Assembly (NCBI GenBank): GCA_947561395.2
Contig: OX387187.1
Coordinates: forward strand, 378,976-442,975
Length of the DNA: 64,000 nucleotides
Source of the DNA: Buxus sempervirens
Taxonomy: Eukaryota; Streptophyta; Magnoliopsida; Buxales; Buxaceae
Direction of reading: 5' to 3'
Shown here: positions 12,201 to 24,396 of the stretch, piece by piece
How the letters are laid out: each line of letters opens with the position of its first letter
Position numbering within the stretch: position 1 is the stretch's first letter
Program-made: the position numbers and the translations under genes
Notes under the pieces: generated by a model
Database searches by the model: none
What the model was told of the DNA's origin: nothing
What the model saw: the letters and a program-made list of their open reading frames with translations, nothing else

Positions 12201-12992
12201 GTTCTAGAGCACTTCTATATGAAAGATTGCAAACCCATAGACACCTCTACAACGCAAGGTGAGAGCTTAAGCCAAGAGATGTGTCCTAAGACCCAAAATG
12301 AAGAAGAGAAGATGGCTCGTGTCCCCTATGCTAGTGCTGTTGGGAGCCTGTTGTATGCAATGATGTGTACTTAGCCGGACATCTGTTATGCAACGAGCTT
12401 GGTTAGTCGGTTCTAGTCTAATCCTGGACTTGCCCATTGAAAAGCAGTAAAAAGAATATTAAGATATCTCAAGGGAACTGCAGATTATATACTATGCTGT
12501 AGAGGTTCGGATTTGTTGCTGAGAGGTTACAGTGATGTTGACTGGGTTAGTGACCTAGATGAGTGCAAATCAACTATTGGATATACTTTTTTGCTCAACA
12601 GTGGTGGTATTACTTGGAGCATTAAGAAACAACCTTGTATAGCATTGTTTTCTATGGAAGCAGAGTACATAGCTTGTTCAGCAGTAGTCCAAGAAGCTGT
12701 TTGGTTAAAAAAGTTCCTTAAGCATCTTGATGTGGTCATACGTTCTTCGGATCCAATGGCAATTTTCTATGATAGCGTGGTTGCTCTTGCTTATGCTAAG
12801 GATCCTAAATGTCAAGGAAGAACCAAACACATAGACATTCGTTATCACTACATTAGAAATATGCTTGCGCAAAAAGAAGTGGCCTTGAAACATATTTCTA
12901 TGGGTCACATGATTGCAGATCCTTTGACAAAACCTATAGCAAGAGATGCTTTTAGAACTCATGTCAAGAGCTTGGGACTGCATAGATTGTAA
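9271..12992 (+). pseudogene. Copia gag-pol remnant
   Basis: Domains in order: gag (UBN2-type, DGENYDIWHRKIQYILNEQEV at 9315 after a frameshift from ATG 9271) to about 9968; CCHC knuckle near 10046 with its second Cys replaced (CFNY); protease near 10170 reading VDLGATEHVA where DSGATEHVA is usual; GAG-preintegrase with WHARLGHIG near 10582; integrase end with TPQQNGVDERRNRTLL near 11025; RT from about 11400; RNase H to 12992. A deletion joins the integrase motif at about 11100 directly to the acidic linker before RT. The RT catalytic box is YVGD (12022-12033) instead of YVDD. At least eight in-frame stops are seen in RT, many at CAG, CGA or TGG codons. The RNase H Asp/Glu residues (SDVDW, MEAEY) remain. 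Non-functional. Confidence 0.9.
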
Positions 12993-13215
12993 ATTGTGAT
13001 ATGTTTCAATTGATAGTGAATGAACACATTGATATGTTGTTGCTCAAATTTTTTTTTATTGGTAAACACACACATATACCATGTAATTAAAGGTCATGGT
13101 ATACAAGTTATGTTGACAAGCGTAGATCTGCTCACTTACACTAGCGATCGCCTTTAGCGCTTGATTAGCGAGTAGAGATGAAACATTGTATTTTGCAAAT
13201 CAAGTTGGTAGACAT

Positions 13216-15577
13216 TGTAACGCCCCGAACCCGGGTTAGTGCAAACCGGCACCCGACCCGAACCTGGTTCGCTACTGTAACAACCCGAATTTAGTTCAAC
13301 AACCAAATCCGAGGTGTTACTGGCCCATATCAAATATACATCAAGAATATACCAGACTAAAGAATTAAATAATCCATTCAATTAATTAGCTATCAGAGTG
13401 CGGAACAAATATGTGCGGAAGTGTAGTTTAAAATCCTCAATAACTAATATAATCAACCACCAATCTCAATATAAAAGTCTGGTAAAATAAAATGGTTACT
13501 ATCTCTCTCATCTCTCTAGTACATCAAATCAAATGAATAATAGTCTAATAAAAAATAACTAAGTCTATATCAATCCTCCACCTCAGACAATATCCGGGTA
13601 AAAGTAATCCTCCGGTGAATACTCAGCTACCTCTCCCTGGAAATCATTATGATCCCCCTCTCGAGTATCAGCTGAAAAATGAAATAAAAGTAGGGTGAGA
13701 TATGAATATCCGAGTAGGTAATACATGCATGTTTAAACAGTTAATATAAGTAAAATAACAGTTCATGTACGATTAAGCAATATCGACTAAACAGGCTCGT
13801 ATAATCATCTGTATCATTCATGAATACAAAACAGTATGATAAACAGTTCTAAAGATGAATTTCAGTAAGTTCTATTATAAGAATCCAATATCAGAATCAA
13901 TAACATAATTCATACTTTGCTAGGATGCACTAAACAGTTATATCTGACCAATATCTCAATCACATGCCTCTAGCATGTATACAATAATAATAACAAGTGT
14001 TTATGATTTTAGTGTCATTGTAGGACTCACAAAGATAGATAAACATTTTGAGATGACTCTCGACCAATCGCTATACCACCGTGCGGCTTAGGAGCAATGC
14101 TACTAATGATATTCAAGTCCCATGCAGCGCAGCTTAGACAAGAGCTGTAGTCATTGACTTATTGCACACGTACCCATCAGAGTTGGCATGTACCACCAGC
14201 ATGCAGCACCAGAATCAATGCATGAAGATGGTCGCTTATCCACATGTACAGGGAATCACCAGCAGCTCACCGGGGTGTCCCTCCAGACATAGGACCTTCC
14301 GAGACAAACTAACTTGCAAAGGAAGCGCGTCGCACAAGGGAGAAACTCAACCCAAATGACATATCCCTCAGCTATTTAGCTACAACTATGGATCCATAAC
14401 CAGTTATGCCCACTAGACTCCAAAAATTCCCTAAAATATAATATTTCTATAAGAGTTGGTGCCTAGCGGCATATAAAGGTTAAATTTGACATTTACTTCA
14501 ATATTTGGGTTAACTGAGTTATGAATTTATGATTTGAATTCTCTTTCTGTAATTCTTTGAATTATAATGTAGTTTAAAAGAGGTTCTAGTAATTAAATAA
14601 TAGTCAAGTTTTCGAAAAACTAGATTTCTCAATTATGATCAAAGTTTGGCAACTAATGTCCTAAATATCTTCCTAATTTATTTTTCTGTAAAATAGGGAA
14701 TTAGCTAATTTATTTTGGTCTTAAAACATCTTAATTAATCATTAAAATTGTCTAAAAATAGTTTGGAATTGAATCAGGTTCGAAATTACGAAAATCTGAA
14801 ATTTCTGCACAGAGCACCTAGGATCGCCCTGGCAGTCAAAGGTTGGCGGTAGTGCAAATCAGATCGCTGATGATAAGTTTTCAAGCGATCTTCGGCGGTC
14901 TAAAATTTTTAACTAGCGCCGAGGATCGCCGAGCACAGTCGAGGTTGGCGGTCCCCCAAAAACGAATAGAAACAGTTTCAAAACGTGATTTTTCTCGTCC
15001 ACTATCATTCTAACATACATATAACATTGTTATCAAACTAAATACATCAATATATCATATAAAAGCATGCTTTGGCGATTAAACGAACGTAAAACAGTGT
15101 GACCTACCTCTTTTCACGATTGTTTCTTCTCCTCTTTTCTAAACAATGACTAGAACAGCAAGAGACACTGCCTAGAATAATGAAAAACGAGCAACACCTT
15201 CTCCCTTTTCCTTCTGCTTCTTCTTCTCCTTCGGTCGCTCACAGCTTGTCGCTTACGGCTTGTCGCTTGCGGGTGTCGAATACAAGAGAGAATACCAAAC
15301 GTATATGTTTAGGTTATTAAACTATTATATATACTCCTTGATCCTACGTAGTTCACTTACACACTTTCCTATACATACTGTCCAATCAGAACACATCAAC
15401 TTAAAATATGAAGCATACCTCGATATCTCATGATCGGACGGTCGGATCTGCGTCCAATTCTGGATCTCCACTAATTATATCATCCCCTACATTAATAAAA
15501 TATTTCTATCAATTAGAATTCCAAAGATATTATTTATTAATTTATTTTATTATTTAAGGAAAATTCGGGGTTTTTTA
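13216..15577. mobile_element. Solo LTR, family C, inserted in copia 3' region
   Basis: Begins TGTAACGCCCCG and ends in an AATTCGGGGTTTTTTA stretch, where the final CA appears to be lost. GACAT flanks both sides (13211-13215 and 15578-15582). Its length of 2362 and inner words (GTACGATTAAGCAA near 13768, GGTGAGATATGAATATC near 13695) match a second copy at 54819-57145. No internal genes; it interrupts the copia sequence downstream of RNase H. Such solo LTRs arise by recombination between the two LTRs of a full element. Confidence 0.8.
14821..14954. repeat. Palindrome cluster in family C LTR
   Basis: Inverted words GGATCGCC-N16-GGCGGT (14821 and again 14923-14954) and AGATCGCT-N15-AGCGATCT (14861-14891). 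The spacing is looser than in family A, but the idea is the same: short GC-rich arms with AT-richer loops, grouped in one place in an LTR. Confidence 0.65.
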
Positions 15578-16429
15578 GACATTATTAAATGTTGCATTAG
15601 TTGGAGCTAAGATGAGGTCTATAGAGACCATGCATGGATATCCCACTATCCTTGTAGCTTTTTGTTAGCCAGATGCAAGATTTCTTTTGGCACCTTGGGA
15701 GGGTGACCAAAATGAGGACTCGAGTTAAGCGTTTGGATAGCGATTAGATTAAGATCTATACGGTGTTTATAAGACATACGCTCTTCTAAGAGAACTTCAC
15801 CATAGCATGTATTTCATACAACATATGCTAGTACAACCGATTATAGAAGTAAGTGAATGGATCTCTGTTTCCTCATTGTATGAGTCCTATGAGTCATTTT
15901 TTTATGATTCTACTTTATACCCTTATTGACCTTTGACTACGTCATAAGACTATGGTTTAGCACCTATTACTCTAGGATGTTGCCTATGGCCATGACTGAT
16001 TTGGTCTAAAGGGGTATCACCGGGAAAGCGGTTGAACCAAGGTTAAGTGACACTAGGGTGAAGCGAAGACTATGTTGGAAACACGTCCTTGATTGCATTC
16101 ACCGACGATGGGCTATGATGCTATATAGTAGTGATGTAATCGTGAATGAGTCATGAGAATTCTGAGAAGGTCAAGTAGCATTTTGAGCATTTATACTCAA
16201 GAGGAATTGGAAGTGCTTGACTAGATGTGTTCGAATGAGTCTAGGGGATAACGAGACATTTAGGGGATAGCACAATGCTGGTCTTCTTTGTTGAAGGATT
16301 TGGTATAGTATACCCATTTTTTGCAGGTGTGCTCAGCGGTGACACATCTTGCTTACTTGTATGAATATGGTTGAGAATTCATAGAGAGATGCATGACTGG
16401 GGTCATGCACACTATGAGCAAGTGCGAGA

Positions 16430-16827
16430 TGTAACAAAGAGGAGGCGTAATTGTGTGCGCCTTCCCTATTCCTTAATGTTACTTACATTAAGTGGGCATT
16501 GAAGCCTCTTCAATGCTTAAGTTTTGAAGAGGAATGGTAATCGGTTTTGAAGTTTAAAGGCCATCGGTTTTGAATTAAATGGCCATCGGCTTCAAAGAGA
16601 AAGGCCTATATAAAGCCTTCCTCCCCTTGTTGTTGGGGATACGAAAAACCAAGAGCTCTCTCTCTCTCTCTCTTTTGTGAAATCACTTTATTGTAGTATA
16701 TAAGCTGTGGAAATTGTGGGCATTGCTCGAGTAGCTTTGCTCTATCACTGAGAGGACGAAGGTTCAAGGCTTTTGAACTTGAAGCAATCGGACTTTCTTC
16801 TTCCAATGTGCTCTATTTTGTCTAACA
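16430..16827 (+). repeat. Copia 3' LTR
   Basis: Starts TGTAACAAAGAGG, ends GTCTAACA, with CTATATAAAGCC near 16605. It is the partner of 5510-5892. The sequence just upstream (AGCAAGTGCGAGA) is a poor polypurine tract. Confidence 0.85.
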
Positions 16828-18002
16828 ACACCCAAAATTAAAAAAAACAAGAAAATATAAATCATATACATAGGACTTAAAAGACAAACACTTAAAAAAA
16901 ATATAACACACAAATGAAATCAACTCCAAAATGGATTAAAGTACAAAAGAAATTCGAAAAAAATAACAAAACGTGAAAGGAGCAAACTTCAACTAAACCA
17001 AAAAAATAAAAAATTTATTTTTCATGGATACTTAATTTGTTTAGAATACTATTTTTTTTCAAATGAAATGGATATAAAAATCACAAAGGTACCTACAGCT
17101 GTCGTGGGGTAGAACTCTAGTGATTCGTATTGGCAGTCTTCACTTCTCTAAGAGTCTGTACCTCAATACCTAGATTAGCGTGTCCATGCTTACTCTCAAT
17201 ACTTTGGATAGTCTGGAGAGCAGGATTTTGAGAGGAGGTTTAAACCTTTACAACTCGAAATAGGCAGGGAGAACCTGATAAAAAGGAAACTAGAAGGCAA
17301 GCGGGTGGGTTTTGACAAACCCTAATAAGCCCAATGGCTACGACAATGTCTTGGAATAGAGCTAAATCTATACTATATATAACGTGAAGCGCCCCCTTGG
17401 GAAGCGTGCCCAAAACAATTTACAATATTTCCAAAATGTCCATCCCCTGCATAATTAGGTTTCAATAATATAGGGCTATACCCGTCTCCACGTGCAGTCT
17501 TGCACATGCAACCCTACTAGTCAACCTTAAACTAACTCTAACCCAATCTGTGGTTTATCGAATCTAAACTGTTTTTGAAACCAAGATGCTTGTATCACAA
17601 CCCAATTTCTTTCATCTTTCACCAGCAAACACCCGTGAAATGCACTGGGAAATGTAAAAGTTATACATCATTTAACGGTTGCATGTTTAGAAAAAGACAT
17701 TACATGTTTAATGTTTAAAACATATCATAGTTATTAAGATTAATCATGGTTCATTAAGGAAATCATAGAAAGCAAAACGAAAAAACAAATAAACATTGAA
17801 CTAATGAGAGAAGCTGCGAAAATGGGGGATCACACATATATATACATTTAATTAGCTTATGAGAAATTGGAAATAGCTTTACATTCCCACAAAGATATAA
17901 CCTAGTGAAAGAATTTCAAAATACAAATAAACTAAAAGAACTAAAGAATATTGGAACAAATTCTAAGGATATTTTCACCAAATTAATTTTATAAATTAAT
18001 TG
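16828..18002. other. AT-rich DNA between elements, no gene seen
   Basis: Contains A-rich stretches and no recognisable coding sequence. It is the left flank of element 1. Its last five bases before the LTR (GTAGT at 18003-18007) are the target duplication. Confidence 0.5.
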
Positions 18003-18007
18003 GTAGT

Positions 18008-19816
18008 TGTGAGACATGGAAAAAATCAATTCAATGACTTATCTAATCATCACACGGGATTGGTTAAAAACAAAGAGTCGCCACCATTCTGTTTAGGTGT
18101 GAATGGACACCAAAATATCAAATAAGCACAAAAAGACAAATTTAGGGTAAAAATAACCCTAATAAAAAAAAAACCAGAGATGGGTAAGGGGATTAGGTTA
18201 TGAATAGAGGAAGGTGTTAGGCACCCCTATTCATTCACACAAGGTGGTTGCCAGGTATTGTTTATGTTAAAATAAAGGAAAAAGGGCTTGCTACAAAAAT
18301 CATGAAAAATCATAAAAAAGACAAAAATGTATGGTTTTTTCATACGAATAGCCTGATTGATCCAGAACTTTCAAATATGATCATACCATTCCTAGGGTTT
18401 CATGATTAAAATAAAATTGAGATAAAATCAAATAAAACCAATCTAAAGTGAAAACTTCAAAAATCTGGCTTTAAGTTAAATTCTGGAAATCGAGAAAAAT
18501 ATGATTTTTATAAAATATTGCAGAATTGAACTTGAACTGTCGAGGACATAGATATAGCCCAAATTTCACATTAAATCAAGAAATCAAAACCAAAAATACC
18601 CATGTTGATGAAGAACATCAAAATGGGAGAACTTAGACCGTAGGGTCTTCTCTCAAACATGAAAAACAACTCAAAAACCACATCATGAAACCCTAGAAGT
18701 TACTTTCAAGCCTATGAATCCAGATTTATCATATAGATCATGATAGATCCAGGATCTTAGCCTAATATCCCAAAAATCACGAAAACAGTGCTGTAGGTGC
18801 AAAAGTAGTGAAAATCCAAATTTTAGGAGAAAAAGAGGATTTCATGCTATAAACATCATAGATTCATAGGATTCATTCAGATTCAACATAAAAACCATTA
18901 TAACATGATCAGGATATTTAAAACAGCCACATCTCACAGATTAGAGCACATGGGGGTCTACCCTACGGATCTACCTGTTCTCTTTTCCCCTAGCTCTCTC
19001 TTCACGTTTTACGGCTAGAGAGGATTCTTGAGGTACTTGGAGACAAGTTGGGTATACAAACACAATCAAAGGCCTTATTCTATGAAAAAGAAGAAAAACA
19101 GATTATGGGGTTCTATTCTAGGGATCTACTTGTTCCCCTTTCCCCTAGCTTTCTCTTCATGTTTTACGGCTAGAGAGACTCTTGAGGTACTTAGAGACAA
19201 GTTTAGGAATACAAGATAAAAGGAGGCCTTATCCTACAGCAATGGAGAATATCCTACTACTTCTAGAATTGAAGACAGAAAATAAAAGGGAAAACGGACT
19301 TACCTGGATTGAGCAAGCAGAGCAGCAGGGATTCCTCTCTTCTCTTGGAGCTCCTTGGACTTCAAATTTTCGTGGCCCTTTGCTTAAGAATCTCCCCTCT
19401 ATTTATAGGCAAACCCAGGGGTATGGTTGGTCCAAAAGGATATACTAGGATCCCACCAGATTGGGTTAAAAATAAGGATAATGCCTATCCATGGCCAACA
19501 AAGATATTTCGAACGAATAAAAGAGATAATTCACTCATTTAAAGAGATATTAGACTGAAGATAAGGCTCAGAAATCGAGCAAAGATAAAATTCGCACAAA
19601 AACATCGCGCCTGTATTTATATTACGGGCAAGTGGTGTCCGCATTGGCATTACGGGCGCTGCGTGCTCCTATACAAAATTCGGGCGCGGTCAGCCCGTAG
19701 ATACAATACGGGCAATGCTTAAATGATTAAATTTCATGCATTTTTGGCCTGTTTTAAATCCCAATTACATGTTTTCATTATTTTCTAATTTTGCAGTGCA
19801 ATTTGGGGTGTCTACA
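18008..19816 (-). repeat. Element 1 3' LTR (family A)
   Basis: Reads TGTGAGACATGG...GGTGTCTACA on the plus strand, so TGTAGACACC...GTCTCACA in the sense direction. In sense order it holds a four-hairpin array (19713-19609), TATA box CCTATAAATAGAG (19409-19397), then CAG|GTAAGT, a good splice donor, near 19296. Small open frames within it repeat in every LTR copy and are not genes. Confidence 0.95.
19609..19713. repeat. 7-7-7-7 hairpin array, element 1 3' LTR
   Basis: Fifteen consecutive 7-base segments: arm, loop, arm, spacer, and so on, giving four hairpins of the type GCCCGTA-N7-TACGGGC with N7 spacers. The last is exact: GCCCGTA 19693-19699 and TACGGGC 19707-19713. Loops are AT-rich and spacers are mixed. 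It lies about 190 bp upstream of the LTR TATA box. Confidence 0.95.
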
Positions 19817-19833
19817 ACTGCCCCCTCTTTGCT
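19817..19833 (-). other. Polypurine tract of element 1
   Basis: On the minus strand AAAGAGGGGGCAGT directly precedes the 3' LTR start TGTAGACACC. The same tract follows the family A LTRs at 40886 and 54225, which identifies those as 3' LTRs with internal DNA still attached. Confidence 0.75.
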
Positions 19834-20159
19834 AGTAATTGGAACCAATTACTAGCAGAGAGCAAAAAGACCCACCAATTGCACTTTTTTGAGATTTTGT
19901 CTAACTAATTGTACTTTGCAAGGATTAAAAGGATGATATTGGAAAAAGAATTTGTGTGGAAGATTTGCTGAAAAGTCCCTAACCTTAAGGGGCAAATCCT
20001 CATCTCTAGTCTCACTAAGCACTCGTGGCTATGAAGTGAGATTTGAGACAAATTTTAAACAAAAGTGGGTAAGGTGGCAATCCTTGCAACTTACAACTAA
20101 TATAAACATTAATCTCCTGAAAATATGGAGAAAATGATGAAAAAATGCTTTTCTGCTTT

Positions 20160-20263
20160 GCCCGTATTTACTTTACGGGCAGATGACGCTCGTAATTTGA
20201 ATACAGGCACGAACGACCGTAATACCTTTGCGGGTTTCTGCTGCCCGTGGTCTTTTTACGGGT
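20160..20263. repeat. 7-7-7-7 hairpin array before element 1 DUF7745 gene
   Basis: Four hairpins in the same grammar as the LTR array, starting with an exact GCCCGTA-N7-TACGGGC. The total is 104 bases because one spacer has six. The left part matches the PMD promoter array of element B (54573-54621), which shows that this promoter came from the lost PMD gene. Confidence 0.9.
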
Positions 20264-20353
20264 TTCTGGGTTTACTTAGTCACGACTGCGACTTCCTTCT
20301 TCATTTCTGCTCGCACTTCAACCCTAATTTGCCTGTGCCCGTATCTTCTCTTA

Positions 20354-22057
20354 TGGTTTCTCCTATTCTCTCTGACGAATCTCTTCCTGCAAGACAACCT
20401 GTTAGATCAAAACCTCCTAATCTCACTAGGTACAATATTGTGGATTCCTTCTATAATATGTGAGTTAACTCTATGATCCTTGATGAGGAAATTCGCTGGG
20501 ATTCCATCCACTTAGGCCACATCCTACACATCTCTAAAATTCCCTTTAAATGGGAAATCATTGAAGCTTTGACTGGACACTAGGTACCTGAATTAAATCT
20601 CTTCCGTTTTGATGACAAAGAGATGACTCCTACCATAGAAGAAATTGAAACCATCCTTGGCCTAAGGTTTTCTGAAAAAGTTGTGAACTCGCCCCTAAAG
20701 CCTAGCTACAAAAAGGAGGCCTCCACCTTCTTGGGTATAGGAAAAAAGGACTTAGGAAATTTTGATACACTGCTGACCTTGTCCAAGACCTTTCTGACTG
20801 AAAAACTTCTAAGAGGTGAGGACAAGGATGCCTGATTTAATGCTTTGACCTTGATAGTGGTCAACCAGTTGCTTTTTCCACGGGGTGACGACCAGTTTGA
20901 CTTGGCTCTCATCTCAGTTATCTGCCAGGTTAGGGAATGTGAGAGATTGACCCCTATGATCTTGGCAGAGATATACCAGGCCCTGACTGACTGCTATTTC
21001 AGAAAGAAGAAACGCTTCCTTGCCTGCGCCCCTATTTTACAGGTAAAAGAGAAATAAATATATTATTTTTTTCTTCTTTCTTCTTTTTCTTTTTCTCTCT
21101 TTTTTTTTCTTTCTTTTTCTCTATTTTTTTCTTTTGAAATAAATTGAAATTCTTCCCTTTTCTGCAGCTTTGGTTACTTAACCACCTGAATCAGGTTGAA
21201 GAGATAACTCGCCGCTTCTTTCCAAGATTGAAAGTTTCTGTTTTGATGAGCAATAGGGGGTGTCCTAATATCCAAGGTGGCAAGCAAGGTTGGTCCACTT
21301 TCTTGGGTACTCTCCAGGATGATCAGGTGAGATGGTCTGGCACTTATTAGCCCAACCCCGAGACAGTGATCAGCTTCAAAGACAGGAGCTTTCTCTAGCA
21401 GGCTTGAAATCTGCTGTTCTTTATCTTCTTTTGAGGGTTCTTCGGCAGTTTATAGCAACCCAGGGGATTATGATCCCAACTGGATATGAGAACTTCTTAG
21501 GGCCACTTACACCAGCCACCATGGGGCTAAATGCTCAATTAATGAATGAGTGGTCTTATGTTCGCTTTCTGCAGGGTCCAGTCTTTTCTGAGTCCCATGT
21601 GAAGGACTATTATTTTTGGATCAAAGAGCAAGTGCAGAGTCATGCCCCAGTACCAGAGGATCCTCCTGCAGTTCTTCCCCCTACTTATGAGGATATCCTG
21701 GAGTCTGAAAGGGCAACCCACAAACGGCTTCAACAAATATGGGTACGAGAAGCACAAGAGCTCAGGATAAAGGGTATTGATCTGGAGAGGCAACTTGAAG
21801 AGCAGAGGTCTTTCCGCATTGCCATGGAGAAGAAACTTGAAGAACAAAGACAGGCTCGTCGCTTTGTAGTCTGGGCAATGCGGAGGAAATATCAGGATTC
21901 CTTGGCTGACGTTAGGGCGTTGAAGATCAAGCAATCACTTTCAGATGAGATCATCTCCTTTTTGAGCGATCCCGATGCAGAGGGAGCTTCTGGAATCATT
22001 GCAACTCAGGCAGCTCGGATTAGGGAGCTTGAGGAGTAGTTAGGGGATAGGGATTAG
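20354..22057 (+). pseudogene. DUF7745-type antisense gene of element 1
   Basis: Two exons: 20354-21042 (donor CAG|GTAAAA) and about 21168 to a stop at 22055-22057 (acceptor TTTTCTGCAG). The N-terminal half has the motif run TRYNIVDSFYN, FKWEIIEAL, NLFRFDDKEMTPTIEEIETIL, and a conserved FLGIGKKDL. The C-terminal half has GPLTPATMGL followed by a long Glu/Arg/Gln-rich coiled coil (about 21720-22030). This is the family annotated as DUF7745 in plant retrotransposons; its function is unknown. Stops are seen at 20461 (TGG to TGA), in the GHW motif near 20581 (TAG), near 20833 (CGA to TGA) and at 22037 (CAG to TAG), so it is a pseudogene. It is transcribed, if at all, against gag-pol. Confidence 0.85.
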
Positions 22058-22973
22058 ATTCTCTTTTTTTTCTTTCTTTTTCTCACCTTTATACAAAGCA
22101 AACTCCAGTAGTGGAATGATAAAGAATTTAATTCAAAAATAGGTTTTATATTATTGGCCTCAGAATTCTCAGATGCTTGTAAAAAACAGAAGTTTTATGA
22201 AAAAGTATTTGATTTCTCATCACTGGCCAAAATATAGTTTTTTTTTCTTTTTTTGAAAGCTGATCCAAAACACTTAATCACACATAATTAAAGGAATTAA
22301 AACCAGGTTGAATAATGAAAAGGGTAGTCCAAGCAATAGGAAGAGACCAAATCTGCCTATCCTGCGACCTTTAGAATCATCCCCAAATGGCTTTTCCTCC
22401 ATGACTGACCTTGCTAATCTGCTCAGTTTCTAGTGCTTATGCTGATTAAATTTGGACCATATGATCAACTCAACCCTTGATTCTTCTTTCTTTTCTTTTT
22501 TTTTTTCTTCTTTTTTTTCTTTTTGCCAATATTGCCCCTAGCGCCAATTACGGTTTTTACTAAGGCCGGCTTCTGCATTCCATCATCACCAATCTTACTC
22601 TGAAAGTTGAATAAATATACTAAAATCACCGATGACTTAAGAATAGGACGAAACAAAGGCTAAGCTCGGTTTATGAAAGAAAAGGTATTAAAGGCTCAAA
22701 ATTTTCTAAGTGTGAAAATAGGTCAACTAGACTTACAGTCATGATGAACTTGACCCAATTCCCTTTTTTTGTATTTGGCTTTCATTTGCTACTATTTTTC
22801 TTCTCTTTTTGCCCCTATTGGCTTTGCCCTTATTGGCCTTGCCCCAGTATAAGACTGTAAGTCCAGTTTAGGTTTATCAAAGAAGACAAACAGGCTCAAA
22901 TTGGCTTGACTAGGGATGAAAATTTTGGGAAATAAGGAAAAATGGCCTCAGATCATTTCCTAGTAATATTCAA
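22058..22973. other. Convergent 3' region between DUF7745 gene and integrase
   Basis: The plus-strand DUF7745 gene and minus-strand pol end facing each other across this spacer. It is conserved in elements A (51733-52420) and B (63348-64000), including the GCAAACTCC...TAGTGGAA block and the TTGCCCCTAGCGCCAATTACGG block near 22530. A pyrimidine tract lies at 22483-22525. Transcripts from either side would overlap here. Confidence 0.75.
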
Positions 22974-24381
22974 TCAAGGAAAATACCTCTTTACTGCATC
23001 AGAGTTGATTGGCTCAGGAAAATCTTTCCCATCCATTTCTGTTAAGATGAGAGCACCCCCTGATAGGACCTTCTTGACCACATAAGGCCCCTCCCAATTT
23101 GGTTTGAATTTTCCACGAGGGTCTTCCAGAAAGGGTAAGATTTTCTTTAATACTAAATTTCCTTCTTGGAAAGTTCTGGGCTTCACCTTCTTATTGTAAG
23201 CCCTGGCCATTCTCTTCTGATACAATTGGCCATGACAAAGCGCCTTCAAACGCTTTTCCTCTATTAGATTGAGTTGATCATGTCTGAACTGTATCCATTC
23301 ATCTTTTTCTAATTCAGCTTCCATTAGCACTCTTAGTGAAGGTATTTCTAATTCCATTGGTAAAACCGCTTCCATCCCATATACTAAAGAATACAGGGTT
23401 GCCCCTGTAGAAGTCTGAATCGAGGTTCTGTAAGCATGTAGAGCAAGTGGCAGCATTTCATGCCAATCTTTGAAACTCACTACCATCTTCTGAATGATCT
23501 TCTTTATATTCTTATTCGCTGCTTCCACTGCCCCATTCATCTTTGGTCTGTAAGGAGCTGACTTGTGATGGGTAATCTGAAACTGCTCACACATTTTCTT
23601 CATATCTTTGTTCTTAATATTTGAAGTATTGTCTAATACTATGGCACTTGGCAAACGATAGCGACAAATGATGTTGTGTTTTAGAAATTTAAGAACGTGG
23701 CTACTTGTGATATTTGCATACGAAGCTGCTTCTACCCACTTAGTGAAATAATCAATTGCTACAAGTATAAACCTGTGTCCATTCGATGCCTTTGGAGAGA
23801 TCATTCCAATGACGTCTATACCCCACATGGAGAAGGGCCATGGAGATGTCATGTTGTGTAATTCACTTGGAGGGTGCATTTTTGTTATCAGCATACACTT
23901 GGCATAAATGACACTTTTTGACATGTATATAGCAATCGTGCTCCATCGTCGACCAGTAATATCCCAATCGCAGAATCTTTTAGGCAAGCATGTGCCCGTT
24001 CATATGGGGTCCACAAACTCCTCCATATACAGTTTCAACTAACCTTTATGACTCGGTCTTGGCAACACATTTGAGTAGGATATCGTTGTACTATCTCTCT
24101 TACAACTGCCCACCACTTAGTAAAAACGGTCCTGCCAGTCTCTTTATTGTTCTTTTCTCTGTAGGAGTGACATTTTCTGGCAAACTCCGATCATTTAGGA
24201 AGTTCTTAATGTCTTGAAACCATAGTACTTCTTCTTCTGGTGTTTCTTCTAGAACAAGGCAATAAGTAGGTTCATCTCTGAATTCGATTTCCAATGGTCT
24301 AATATCAACACCCTCTGGCATACTGACCATTGAAGCCAATGTTGCTAAAGCATCTGCGAATTGGTTCTTGGTCCTTGGCAT
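22974..24381 (-). pseudogene. Integrase region of element 1
   Basis: The 24381-24100 frame has the RNase H/integrase linker (PRTKNQFADALATLASM). After a break, the 23987-22974 frame carries the integrase core: first Asp in WGIDVIG, second in IVLDNTS (TDNG is usual), and Glu in NGAVEAANKN, then the C-terminal KFKPNWEGPYVV segment that ends gypsy integrases. The N-terminal HHCC zinc finger between the two frames is not intact: the frame is broken around 24000-24100. Integrase would insert element cDNA into the genome. Non-functional here. Confidence 0.85.
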
Positions 24382-24396
24382 ATAGTTGAAGGAAAT

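Larger units (their letters stand above)
5510..16827 (+). mobile_element. Decayed Ty1/copia retrotransposon
   Basis: Two related LTRs (5510-5892 and 16430-16827) flank a plus-strand gag-pol remnant in copia order: gag, CCHC knuckle, protease, integrase, RT, RNase H. Removing the family B block (about 6010-8690) and the family C solo LTR (13216-15577) leaves roughly 6 kb, a normal copia size. A tRNA-Met-type primer site follows the 5' LTR. The five bases outside the LTRs (GCACT and ACACC) do not match, so the target duplication has decayed or an end is misjudged. Many stops, frameshifts and an integrase deletion make it an old, dead copy. Confidence 0.85.

Noticed and set aside
5505..16832. 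Target duplication for the copia element
   Set aside because: GCACT and ACACC outside the LTRs do not match; no claim is made.
19028..19542. Small frames starting MRYLETS and MSKQSS
   Set aside because: They recur in each family A LTR and are chance frames over promoter and untranslated sequence.
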